A stretch of DNA of 5,127 nucleotides from an uncultured Erysipelotrichaceae bacterium (GTDB lineage Bacteria > Bacillota_I > Bacilli_A > RF39 > UBA660). The notes under the pieces were generated by a model that searched no databases, was not told the DNA's origin, and worked only from the letters and a program-made list of their open reading frames with translations. Numbering within the stretch: the first letter of the stretch is position 1; each line of letters begins with the position of its first letter. The translations under genes and the position numbers were made by a program. The stretch lies in NCBI GenBank assembly GCA_902803685.1, contig CADCQR010000029.1:1-5127 (forward strand), in the 5' to 3' direction. Shown in pieces: positions 1 through 5,127 of the stretch.

Positions 1-179
1 AAAAAAAGAAACTTTGTACAACAATAATATTACATCTTTACAAGAATATATTCAACTTGTAGAAGAATGGATATTATTTTATAATACAACTAGATTAAAG
101 TCAAAGGTTAAGATGACTTTTTCTCTTTTTAATATACCTATTTTTTTATTGTTGTCTACTAATTAGGGGTCACATCACA
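1..179 (+). mobile_element. Right end of an IS3-family (IS150-like) insertion sequence, partial
   Basis: The first 166 bases encode the tail of a probable IS3-family transposase. They are followed at 166-179 by GGGGTCACATCACA, which in reverse complement reads TGTGATGTGACCCC. That form (5' TG, then a C-run about ten bases in) is typical of IS3-family terminal repeats. The sequence just before it (GTCTACTAATTAGGGG) resembles the right ends of IS150-type elements in Gram-positive bacteria. The exact boundary could be 177 or 179, since both end in CA. The left end, the partner repeat and any target duplication lie outside the window, so the repeat cannot be verified by pairing. Confidence 0.6.
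2..166 (+). CDS. IS3-family transposase (OrfB-like), C-terminal fragment, possibly degenerate
   Basis: The reading frame is open from the window edge to TAG at 164-166. The visible peptide contains KKETLYNN, then SLQEYIQLVEEW, then FYNTTRLKSKVKM. This fits the end of IS3/IS150 transposases of the rve integrase fold, which run K-x-E-x-LY, an E-Y/W helix, then FYN-x-x-R and K-M-(S/T)-P-x-x-YR. The catalytic DDE glutamate would lie about ten residues upstream, outside the window. After KMT the expected Pro and YR motif is missing. Instead the frame continues as a hydrophobic tail (FSLFNIPIFLLLSTN) and stops inside the terminal repeat. This suggests a small deletion or frame change near the 3' end, so the copy may be inactive. 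The family call rests on the FYN-x-x-R region, which is short. Confidence 0.55.
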   Translation, partial: KKETLYNNNITSLQEYIQLVEEWILFYNTTRLKSKVKMTFSLFNIPIFLLLSTN

Positions 180-186
180 CACTATC

Positions 187-2409
187 CTATTTTTTATTAT
201 TTTTACTTTGCATATTCTTTATTTCTTTATAAGTTACAAATACAATTATACTCAATCCACCTACCAGTAAGTATAACCAAAAAGGCACTTGAATCCATAT
301 CTCCCTTAATTGGTAAATTATATTGCATACCGTAATTATAATTCCTGTAATAAACAGTTTTTCATAATCCTTAAAATAATATCCTACAAAAATCATAATA
401 AAACTAACAATACCAACATAAAGAGCTACAATAGCATCAGTATTAAAGAATACCTGTATTATTATAATAAGTGATCCAATTAATGCAAAAGCCTGTCTTT
501 CTGCTTTATTAGTAAAGAAATATCTTAAAAGCAAATATAATGTATAAAATTCTATGATATTTACTAATAAATATTTATAGGAATATATAATAGGAATTGA
601 TGATCCTATTGAATTTACCGCATCTAATAAAGGCAAAAGAACACTAAAATTACTTATTGTATTATAATATTTGTCTTTTCTAGTTATAATTATAAATAAT
701 ATAAATAAAACCAAAGCAACAACAATATTTATTAATCTTTCTGCAAATAAATTACAACCAACTAATGCAATATAAACATTAGAAAGTATAGTCATCAGCA
801 TTAATGTTCCTTCTGTTTTATCAGCACTATTTAAATCATATAGTATAAAAATAATAATAAGTGGGAAAATAGCAATCAATTGAACTATACCATTTAAATC
901 ATCTATATTTAATATTGCCGTAAGAATTACAGAAAAGATTGTATAATACAAATAAGTTTTTCCCTTAGTATTTTTTGACAATAAATATACAATCATGTAT
1001 GCATACGTAAGAATAGCAGTAAATATAACTATTGGTATATTAGATGCAATAGAATTAACAAAATATCCAACACCTACTGCATTAAAAAATAATGAAGTTG
1101 GAAATAAATATTTATCAATAACTGTTTTATCATAGTTGAATTTTGTAGCAACACAATATGCAGAAAAAATTATTGAAATAACAAGAGGCTGAAATTCTAC
1201 ACTACCAAATGATATTAAAAACAAAATCATATAACTTGTTAGGTACATCACAGTATTAAATATCTTTGACTTATCAAAAGAATATATAGCGTCTATATTT
1301 ATTAAAATAGTAAACAAAGTTGTCAATAACATAGCCAAAGCTGGAGCTAAGCCCGCATCTAAATTTATCATCAATGAATATACCAAGGCATAAGCTGTAA
1401 GAATCGACGCTATTTCAATTAAATCATTTTTAGATTCTCTAGCATTATATATAAGATTAGCTATAGATACTATAGAAGCAAGCAAATAAAACAACGCAAA
1501 CTCCCTACCATTAGTTGTTATTATACTAAAAGCAAGAATGTAACAGATAATATCACTAAAGTTATATAAACTACTATCTTTTTCTACAAAAAGACATATA
1601 CACATATTAATGGCTGACATTAGAAGTAAAGATAATTCAGCTGGACTTCCTATTCCTATTAGGAAATGGTTAATTGCCAAAAATATTCCAGTGTATATTG
1701 CATTAGTTATAACTCTATTTCTATATTTCAAATAAGAAATTATTCCTAATATAGTTAGATATAAATATGTAATACTGTACATAATATCTTTATAATCACC
1801 ATCAAAAGATAATTGTTCACCTAATATACCGAAATATCCAACACCCAATATAATTGAAAAGAAAAAGGACATACTCAAAAACCAATACATATAAGAGGTT
1901 TTCTTTATATTTAGCTTCTTTTCTGTAAAATAAGATAGACCTAAAAAAAGGAATCCCATAATTACTAAAGCAATTAATTTTACAATACTACCAATTGAAT
2001 TCCAAGTCGTAGTAGCAAATAATACGCCAGAAGCAAACACCATTCCAACACCAAGTTTTAATAATAAATCGATTTTTTTTGACTCACTAGATATTTGCTC
2101 ATCTTCATTATTAAGACGCCGAGTCTTACCGTCGTTATCAATTTTATATGATTTTTCCTTTTCTAAATCATTCATTGCTAATATTAGAAATATTGCAGAT
2201 AGAAGATTACCAATAATCAAAAAAACTAATATAAATGTTAAAAACTTTTTCTTATGACATAATTCACTAGCCTCTTCTTTAGAATAAGAAATTAATAAAA
2301 GACCTAAAATAAAAAATGCTATGGCTATAAACCCCTTACTTAAAAGAAAGTATCCTAAAACAAAATTAATAAATGCCGACATTTTTAAATATTTTTTATA
2401 AGAACCCAC
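187..2409 (-). CDS. Large polytopic membrane protein with DUF2157-like core, function unknown
   Basis: About 740 residues, most of them hydrophobic. Numbering from the GTG at 2407-2409, two N-terminal membrane segments (about 12-42 and 54-79) are followed by a charged cytosolic-looking linker (about 80-113, rich in K, E, D, N). A long series of membrane segments then runs almost to the end, with a short basic tail (KNMQSKNNKK). Residues about 115-200 carry the most recognisable block: LLLKLGVGMVFASGVLFATT, then W-N-S-I-G-x-x-VKL, a conserved-looking FGLS-type helix, and GVGYFGILGEQLS. This resembles the start of DUF2157/DUF2339-type multi-spanning proteins of Firmicutes, whose role is not established. 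There is no ATPase, protease or nucleotide-binding motif, so a transporter or envelope role is only a guess. The GTG start is chosen because AAGAGGTG lies 6 nt upstream. The longer GTG at 2416-2418 overlaps that site, and the ATG at 2380-2382 has none. The gene converges on the IS, and its TAG at 187-189 is 8 bp from the IS end. Confidence 0.72.
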   Translation of the reverse strand: MGSYKKYLKMSAFINFVLGYFLLSKGFIAIAFFILGLLLISYSKEEASELCHKKKFLTFILVFLIIGNLLSAIFLILAMNDLEKEKSYKIDNDGKTRRLNNEDEQISSESKKIDLLLKLGVGMVFASGVLFATTTWNSIGSIVKLIALVIMGFLFLGLSYFTEKKLNIKKTSYMYWFLSMSFFFSIILGVGYFGILGEQLSFDGDYKDIMYSITYLYLTILGIISYLKYRNRVITNAIYTGIFLAINHFLIGIGSPAELSLLLMSAINMCICLFVEKDSSLYNFSDIICYILAFSIITTNGREFALFYLLASIVSIANLIYNARESKNDLIEIASILTAYALVYSLMINLDAGLAPALAMLLTTLFTILINIDAIYSFDKSKIFNTVMYLTSYMILFLISFGSVEFQPLVISIIFSAYCVATKFNYDKTVIDKYLFPTSLFFNAVGVGYFVNSIASNIPIVIFTAILTYAYMIVYLLSKNTKGKTYLYYTIFSVILTAILNIDDLNGIVQLIAIFPLIIIFILYDLNSADKTEGTLMLMTILSNVYIALVGCNLFAERLINIVVALVLFILFIIITRKDKYYNTISNFSVLLPLLDAVNSIGSSIPIIYSYKYLLVNIIEFYTLYLLLRYFFTNKAERQAFALIGSLIIIIQVFFNTDAIVALYVGIVSFIMIFVGYYFKDYEKLFITGIIITVCNIIYQLREIWIQVPFWLYLLVGGLSIIVFVTYKEIKNMQSKNNKK

Positions 2410-2415
2410 TACTAA

Positions 2416-2423
2416 CACCTCTT
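2416..2423 (-). promoter_or_regulatory. Shine-Dalgarno site that decides the start of the membrane-protein gene
   Basis: On the minus strand this reads AAGAGGTG, with six bases (TTAGTA) before the GTG at 2407-2409. It includes the in-frame GTG at 2416-2418, so that codon is unlikely to be used. The protein is therefore 740 rather than 743 residues. Confidence 0.65.
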
Positions 2424-2507
2424 ATCTTTTTATTAAACTATGTTACTAAATTTATCAATAAATTTTAAATCAGTATGATAAATTACCTATTTTTATCCAC
2501 TATCTTA

Positions 2508-2513
2508 ATTATA
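2508..2513 (-). promoter_or_regulatory. Candidate -10 element for the membrane-protein gene
   Basis: The minus strand reads TATAAT here, a perfect SigA -10 hexamer. At 17 bp spacing the -35 position reads ATACAA, which is poor, and there is no TG extension. Transcription would start near 2500 and leave a leader of about 90 nt. In DNA this AT-rich the hexamer can arise by chance, so the call is weak. It would place the promoter back to back with the candidate promoter of the plus-strand gene. Confidence 0.25.
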
Positions 2514-2530
2514 CGATATTTTAGAACATT

Positions 2531-2560
2531 TTGTATATATTTATTATTTTTTTTCATAAT
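2531..2560 (+). promoter_or_regulatory. Candidate SigA-type promoter for the four-helix-bundle gene
   Basis: TTGTAT at 2531-2536 and CATAAT at 2555-2560 are separated by 18 bp. Transcription would begin near 2567, about 40 nt before the ATG at 2608. This supports 2608 as the start, because the upstream in-frame ATG at 2566 would lie at the transcription start. The region is very AT-rich, so the boxes are tentative. Confidence 0.35.
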
Positions 2561-2589
2561 ACATAATGAAAGTTAATTTATTTTTAGTT

Positions 2590-2598
2590 AGGAAAGGA
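2590..2598 (+). promoter_or_regulatory. Shine-Dalgarno site that decides the start of the bundle-protein gene
   Basis: AGGAAAGGA sits 9 nt before the ATG at 2608. It lies inside the longer possible reading frame from 2566, which has only A/T-rich sequence in front of it. The shorter 142-residue product is therefore preferred over the 156-residue one. Confidence 0.7.
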
Positions 2599-2607
2599 TT
2601 GATTATA

Positions 2608-3036
2608 ATGAATCATAATATAATTGTACTTAATGAATTAAATAAAGGATGTTGCATGGGAATTGACGCTCTAAATGTAATTCTAGAAAAAGCAGAAGAT
2701 AAAAACTTCAAAAAAGTAGTGGCGTCTCTACTAAAAGAATATAATAAGCTATCAATAGCCATTCAAAAAATTCATGATAAATTTAGTGATGAAGAAGTAA
2801 AAGAAACATCCACTTTGTCAAAAATCATGACATGGTATGGAATTCAAATACGCACTATAACTGATAGTACAACATCAAAGCTAAGTGAAATGGCTATGCA
2901 AGGACTAAATATGGGAATTATAGAAGGAAGAAAATTTTTAAATCATTCTGACTTAGATAAAAGGATTATAAGTCTGATAAACAAATACATAGATATACAG
3001 GAAGAATACGTCGAACAAATAAAAGAGTATTTATAG
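2608..3036 (+). CDS. Ferritin-like four-helix-bundle protein (DUF2383-like), 142 aa
   Basis: A small, all-helical, soluble protein. I see four amphipathic helices at about residues 3-30, 33-60, 84-112 and 115-142. The features NKGCCMGIDALN, the central MTWYGIQI segment and SEMAMQGLNMGIIEG resemble a family of about 140 residues common in Clostridia and related to DUF2383/ferritin-like bundles. The usual diiron signature of two ExxH motifs is absent: helix 2 has EYNK and helix 4 has EEYVEQIKEYL. Metal binding or ferritin activity is therefore not supported. An adjacent Cys pair (C15-C16) lies in helix 1. The start at 2608 is chosen because AGGAAAGGA lies 9 nt upstream. The in-frame ATG at 2566 has no such site. 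There is no signal peptide. The gene is 39 bp upstream of the YlmH-like gene with no terminator between them. The family role is unknown to me; links to stress or sporulation would be speculation. Confidence 0.7.
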   Translation: MNHNIIVLNELNKGCCMGIDALNVILEKAEDKNFKKVVASLLKEYNKLSIAIQKIHDKFSDEEVKETSTLSKIMTWYGIQIRTITDSTTSKLSEMAMQGLNMGIIEGRKFLNHSDLDKRIISLINKYIDIQEEYVEQIKEYL

Positions 3037-3044
3037 AAAAAACG

Positions 3045-3053
3045 TGTTATAAT
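3045..3053 (+). promoter_or_regulatory. Extended -10 promoter in front of the YlmH-like gene
   Basis: TGTTATAAT is a perfect -10 hexamer (3048-3053) with the TGn extension. The -35 position at 16-18 bp spacing (around 3024-3031, AGAGTATT) is poor, as is common when an extended -10 is present. The predicted transcription start is near 3060, only about 16 nt before the ATG at 3076. The promoter begins 9 bp after the stop codon of the upstream gene, so the YlmH-like gene can be expressed alone or by read-through. Confidence 0.5.
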
Positions 3054-3054
3054 A

Positions 3055-3069
3055 CTCCTATCGTAGGAG
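3055..3069 (+). promoter_or_regulatory. Small hairpin covering the YlmH-like gene's ribosome binding site
   Basis: CTCCTA (3055-3060) and TAGGAG (3064-3069) are perfect inverted copies around a 3-base loop, TCG. The right arm contains most of the Shine-Dalgarno sequence AGGAGA (3065-3070), which stands 5 nt before ATG 3076. In a transcript that includes both arms, the ribosome site would be paired with the left arm. The stem is only 6 bp with three G-C pairs, so its stability is modest. Confidence 0.5.
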
Positions 3070-3075
3070 ATATAT

Positions 3076-3756
3076 ATGTATAACATAGAAAAAAATTACA
3101 ATAAATTAGTGAAAGATAATTATACATTCTTTTTAAAGAAAGAAGAAGCTACAATTTTAAAAGGAAAAATAAAGAAGCAAAACTTTAATGTCTTTTTACC
3201 ATATCCTGATAGTGAAAAGATTATCTTATATACTAAATCATTACCAGAGATTATTCTCTATGAAATATGCAGTACTGTAAAGCTAAAACATCAAGATATT
3301 TTAGGAAGTATATACGCACTCAAGATATCTGACGAAGTATTCGGTGATATTGTAATAGATGATAACAAATATTATATTTACATATTTAAAGATTTTCAAA
3401 ATTACTTTGAAGCAAACTTTACTACAGTTAAAAACTCTTCTATTACTCTAAAAAGATTAGGTATTGACTTTCTAAAAGAGTATAAACGTAAATACGAAGA
3501 AATAATAATAGTGGCTTCTAGCGAAAGAATAGATACTATTATTTCAAAAATTATTAATATTTCTAGGGCTAGAATAGAAAATAAAATTAAAGATGATGAA
3601 ATTATGTACAATAATTTTCTATTAAAGAGGGCTAATATAAAGCTAAAAGTTGGAGATACTTTCAGCATTCGTAAATACGGTAAATTTAAATTTAATGGTA
3701 TTATTGGAACTAGTAAATCTAAAAATTATATTATAAGTATATATAAATATTCATAA
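3076..3756 (+). CDS. ylmH: YlmH-family RNA-binding protein with C-terminal S4 domain
   Basis: 226 residues. The pattern matches YlmH (the S4 protein usually found beside divIVA). There is an N-terminal alpha/beta region with FLPYPDSEKIIL (about 40-51), the signature KHQDILGSIYAL-K-I at 71-84 (family form HRDILGALLGLGI), and FGDIVIDD at 89-96. A C-terminal S4 fold occupies about 147-225, with SSERIDTII, NISRARIENKI, VGDTFSIRKYGKF and a closing beta strand. The S4 domain binds structured RNA. In Bacillus subtilis YlmH has been linked to ribosome-associated quality control on 50S subunits, and in streptococci to division. It is cytosolic, with no membrane segment. At 226 residues it is somewhat shorter than the usual 255-260, mainly at the N terminus. 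Several normally conserved basic or Gly positions are replaced (for example HQD for HRD and KISDEVFG for the GIKRE-x-x-GD block), so it is a divergent copy. It is not followed by divIVA; a terminator comes next. Confidence 0.75.
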   Translation: MYNIEKNYNKLVKDNYTFFLKKEEATILKGKIKKQNFNVFLPYPDSEKIILYTKSLPEIILYEICSTVKLKHQDILGSIYALKISDEVFGDIVIDDNKYYIYIFKDFQNYFEANFTTVKNSSITLKRLGIDFLKEYKRKYEEIIIVASSERIDTIISKIINISRARIENKIKDDEIMYNNFLLKRANIKLKVGDTFSIRKYGKFKFNGIIGTSKSKNYIISIYKYS

Positions 3757-3757
3757 A

Positions 3758-3796
3758 AAAATAAAATATCGGTTTTATATACTGATATTTTATTTT
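3758..3796. terminator. Bidirectional intrinsic terminator between convergent genes
   Basis: The arms 3758-3772 and 3782-3796 form a 15-bp stem (one G-T wobble at 3771/3783) with a 9-base loop, 3773-3781. The stem is A-rich on its left side and T-rich on its right, so each strand ends in a U-rich tract. It starts 2 bp after the stop of the YlmH-like gene (plus). It contains the TAA stop codon (3790-3792) of the DUF3419 gene (minus), so it serves both. The stem is mostly A-T, with few G-C pairs near the loop. Confidence 0.8.
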
Positions 3797-4920
3797 CTGT
3801 ATATTTTTAAATCAACATCCCTATCTATATCTCCCCTCGAATGTTCAAATGTTTCGGTTTTATATTCAGAATATACTAATAAGCCATATCCAGCAAGCAT
3901 TTCCGTATAATAAAAACTATTTCCCGGATTACCAGCTAGATAAAGATCTGCGACACGATAATCCCTATTTCTTTTTTTTGCTTCAAACCACAACTTTAGC
4001 ATACATTGATAATAACTTGATATAGCTCCTTCGTTATTTAGCAATGGGTTTAAATTATTTATAGCTGTTAAAAATTCATAAGGTCTTAAAAACGCTGATA
4101 TATTAGATAAATAAATTGAATCGAATTGTTGATCACTCACCAATTTATTTACATTTCTAGCATCACTTATGACAAACGATATATTAGCCTCTTGGACTTT
4201 CTTTCTAGCTTGCAAATACTTTTCTTCACTGCTCAAAAAATCTGTAAAAAACTTATTACCATTCAACGTTTTAAATAAATAATGCGTATTCATCGGATGT
4301 GAGTAATTTAAATCTAGAAATCTTTTTAACAACTCATCTGGAACTTCTCCAACCAATTCAAGAAAAGCAGACTTTTCATTTCTTAAAAAGTTTTCTTCCT
4401 CAGCTCTTTGTTTGCGAATCTCATCAAAAAAATAATACGCTGGCTCTCCATGAAATTTCGAAATCACCTTTTCCATCAATTTTGAAGACAAAAAGTTGGG
4501 ACTATCTTCATTAAGAAAAAATGATTTAAACTCTTCATAACTAAGCGTTTGTAAAGCCCAAAGCTTAAACGTAGCAATATAATATTGAAACTCATTAATA
4601 TCAAAACTAACAATATTATCAGCCCCATTAAGAGATGATTCAATAATATAATCGCCACTTGAAGCTACTGTCAATACACTTTTCCCTTTAGGCATAGTTT
4701 TATTAATTCCTTTTATATTATCAGAAGTATTTAAATACATATTGGGATTATGTACATGATATGTACTAGGATTGAGATTATTAAATCTTTTGCCATAGCA
4801 TGCGTTCTGTATACAAAATTGAGCATCTTCCAACGCTTTTCTTTTACTAAATTCTTCTGCCCTTATGGTGTTAAGTTTATCCTTGCATATACCACTAAAA
4901 ATAGACCCCTGTATTAACAT
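3790..4920 (-). CDS. DUF3419-family protein, BtaA-like SAM 3-amino-3-carboxypropyl transferase homologue
   Basis: 376 residues, soluble, with no signal peptide or membrane segment. It has a Rossmann-like SAM-binding core. KSVLTVASSGDYIIESSLNG at 80-99 is motif I, in the family's 'T-x-x-S-x-G-(D/C)' form. VSFDIN (104-109) has the acidic end of strand 2. The next helix, FKLWALQTLSYEEFKSFF (118-135), matches the LK-x-x-A-x-x-x-L-x-Y-E-x-F pattern of DUF3419/BtaA. ISDARNV (251-257) and FDSIYLSNIS (266-275) supply the later motifs. BtaA moves the aminocarboxypropyl group of SAM to diacylglycerol in betaine-lipid synthesis. Bacterial DUF3419 members outside that pathway are uncharacterised, and no BtaB methyltransferase is seen here, so the substrate is unknown. 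A charged insertion lies at about 163-200. The start has a near-perfect site, AAAGGAGGAT, 6 nt upstream. The gene is convergent with the YlmH-like gene, and hand counts suggest slightly higher G+C than that gene. Confidence 0.7.
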   Translation of the reverse strand: MLIQGSIFSGICKDKLNTIRAEEFSKRKALEDAQFCIQNACYGKRFNNLNPSTYHVHNPNMYLNTSDNIKGINKTMPKGKSVLTVASSGDYIIESSLNGADNIVSFDINEFQYYIATFKLWALQTLSYEEFKSFFLNEDSPNFLSSKLMEKVISKFHGEPAYYFFDEIRKQRAEEENFLRNEKSAFLELVGEVPDELLKRFLDLNYSHPMNTHYLFKTLNGNKFFTDFLSSEEKYLQARKKVQEANISFVISDARNVNKLVSDQQFDSIYLSNISAFLRPYEFLTAINNLNPLLNNEGAISSYYQCMLKLWFEAKKRNRDYRVADLYLAGNPGNSFYYTEMLAGYGLLVYSEYKTETFEHSRGDIDRDVDLKIYRK

Positions 4921-4926
4921 ATAACC

Positions 4927-4936
4927 ATCCTCCTTT
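4927..4936 (-). promoter_or_regulatory. Strong Shine-Dalgarno site of the DUF3419 gene
   Basis: The minus strand reads AAAGGAGGAT, a near-perfect complement to the 16S rRNA end, six bases (GGTTAT) before the ATG at 4918-4920. It fixes the start and suggests efficient translation. I find no convincing promoter just upstream: TATAGT at 4945-4950 (minus) has no -35 and would put the transcript start almost on the Shine-Dalgarno site. Confidence 0.8.
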
Positions 4937-4961
4937 AATTAAATACTATAAACCCCATAAA

Positions 4962-5017
4962 ATGTTTTATTTGAACAACAATTTATCATTGGGAAATCCT
5001 GTTGTACAAATAAACAT
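4962..5017. repeat. Long imperfect inverted repeat upstream of the DUF3419 gene
   Basis: The arms 4962-4980 and 5000-5017 pair over 17 positions with one mismatch (4974 against 5006) and one bulged T. The loop is 19 bases (4981-4999). On the minus strand the two arms read as ATTTGTACAACA and, inverted, TGTTGTTCAAAT. It starts 25 bp after the stop of the upstream partial gene and ends 25 bp before the DUF3419 Shine-Dalgarno site. There is no good T-run after it in the minus direction (it continues TTTATGGGG), so a simple terminator is possible but not typical. A pair of operator sites or a leader RNA hairpin are alternatives. Confidence 0.6.
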
Positions 5018-5042
5018 TATTTTCCTAATTTAACTTATCAGA

Positions 5043-5127
5043 TTATGCCTCTGCTATAGAAGCAATTAACCTTTTTTTCAAATCATCATCATTATCCCCG
5101 TTTAATAAATACTCCTCAGAATCATTT
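5043..5127 (-). CDS. C-terminal end of an unidentified gene (27 codons)
   Basis: On the minus strand a frame enters at the window edge and stops at TAA (5043-5045). The visible 27 residues begin NDSEEYLLNGDNDDDL and end KKRLIASIAEA. They are hydrophilic, with an acidic DNDDDL stretch and a short basic/amphipathic closing helix. The pattern is loosely like the tails of small antitoxins or regulators, but this is too short for a family call. The frame could also be accidental. It is oriented with the DUF3419 gene, 106 bp from that gene's Shine-Dalgarno site, and could share a transcript with it. Confidence 0.4.
   Translation of the reverse strand, partial: NDSEEYLLNGDNDDDLKKRLIASIAEA

Noticed and set aside
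13..24. TTTGTACAACA near the window start matches, in reverse complement, the right arm of the repeat at 5000-5010
   Set aside because: The copy at 13-24 is inside transposase coding sequence, and the match does not extend. An 11-base match in DNA this AT-rich can be accidental.
2426..2454. TTGATA with 17 bp to TAATAA as a promoter for the membrane-protein gene
   Set aside because: The -10 matches only three of six positions, and the start would fall on the Shine-Dalgarno site, leaving no usable leader.
2449..2484. Inverted 8-mers AATTTATC and GATAAATT in the divergent region
   Set aside because: The arms are short and almost all A/T. They have a 20-base loop and no link to a promoter box, so chance is sufficient.
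2566..2607. Longer form of the bundle protein starting at ATG 2566
   Set aside because: It has no Shine-Dalgarno site and lies at the predicted transcription start. The ATG at 2608 has AGGAAAGGA at good spacing, and homologues as I know them start at that residue.
3402..3668. Open frame of 88 codons on the minus strand within the YlmH-like gene
   Set aside because: It is antisense to a well-supported S4 protein, has no convincing ribosome site, and is hydrophobic as expected from reversed lysine-rich coding.
4299..4658. Two short open frames overlapping the DUF3419 gene (plus 4299-4514 and minus 4476-4658)
   Set aside because: Both lie inside the conserved DUF3419 reading frame, have no ribosome site and resemble no protein I know.
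4945..4950. Minus-strand TATAGT as a -10 for the DUF3419 gene
   Set aside because: There is no -35 at 16-18 bp and no TG extension. The predicted start would be within a few bases of the ribosome site.

Overview
The window is very AT-rich DNA (hand counts of several 60-base lines give roughly 15 to 37% G+C). It uses the standard genetic code with TGG for Trp, and has strong Gram-positive-type Shine-Dalgarno sites, oligo-T terminators and SigA-like promoter elements. Together with a YlmH-type S4 protein and a clostridial-looking four-helix-bundle protein, this suggests a low-GC Firmicute, most likely a member of the Clostridia. I cannot name the species.

Layout. (1) Positions 1-179 look like the right-hand end of an IS3-family insertion sequence (IS150-like), carrying the last codons of its transposase on the + strand. 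(2) 187-2409, minus strand: a large polytopic membrane protein of about 740 residues with a DUF2157-like core, read convergently with the IS and ending 8 bp from its apparent terminus. (3) 2410-2607: a divergent control region. (4) 2608-3036, plus: a 142-residue ferritin-like (DUF2383-like) four-helix-bundle protein. (5) 3076-3756, plus: a short YlmH-family RNA-binding protein with a C-terminal S4 domain. It has its own extended -10 promoter and a small hairpin that covers its ribosome binding site. (6) 3758-3796: a strong A/T-flanked hairpin that serves as a shared terminator for the converging genes. (7) 3790-4920, minus: a DUF3419-family protein related to BtaA-type S-adenosylmethionine 3-amino-3-carboxypropyl transferases. 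(8) 4937-5042: a short gap with a long imperfect inverted repeat. (9) 5043-5127, minus: the last 27 codons of an unidentified gene. No gene-free stretch exceeds 300 bases.

How the genes work together. The bundle protein and the YlmH-like protein are 39 bp apart on the same strand and may be partly co-transcribed. The other genes do not form an obvious pathway. I see no CRISPR array, tRNA, rRNA, prophage module, toxin-antitoxin pair or recognised defence system. The most interesting points are the promoter/hairpin arrangement in front of the YlmH-like gene, the DUF3419 protein with a 17-bp inverted repeat upstream, and the IS end abutting the membrane-protein gene.
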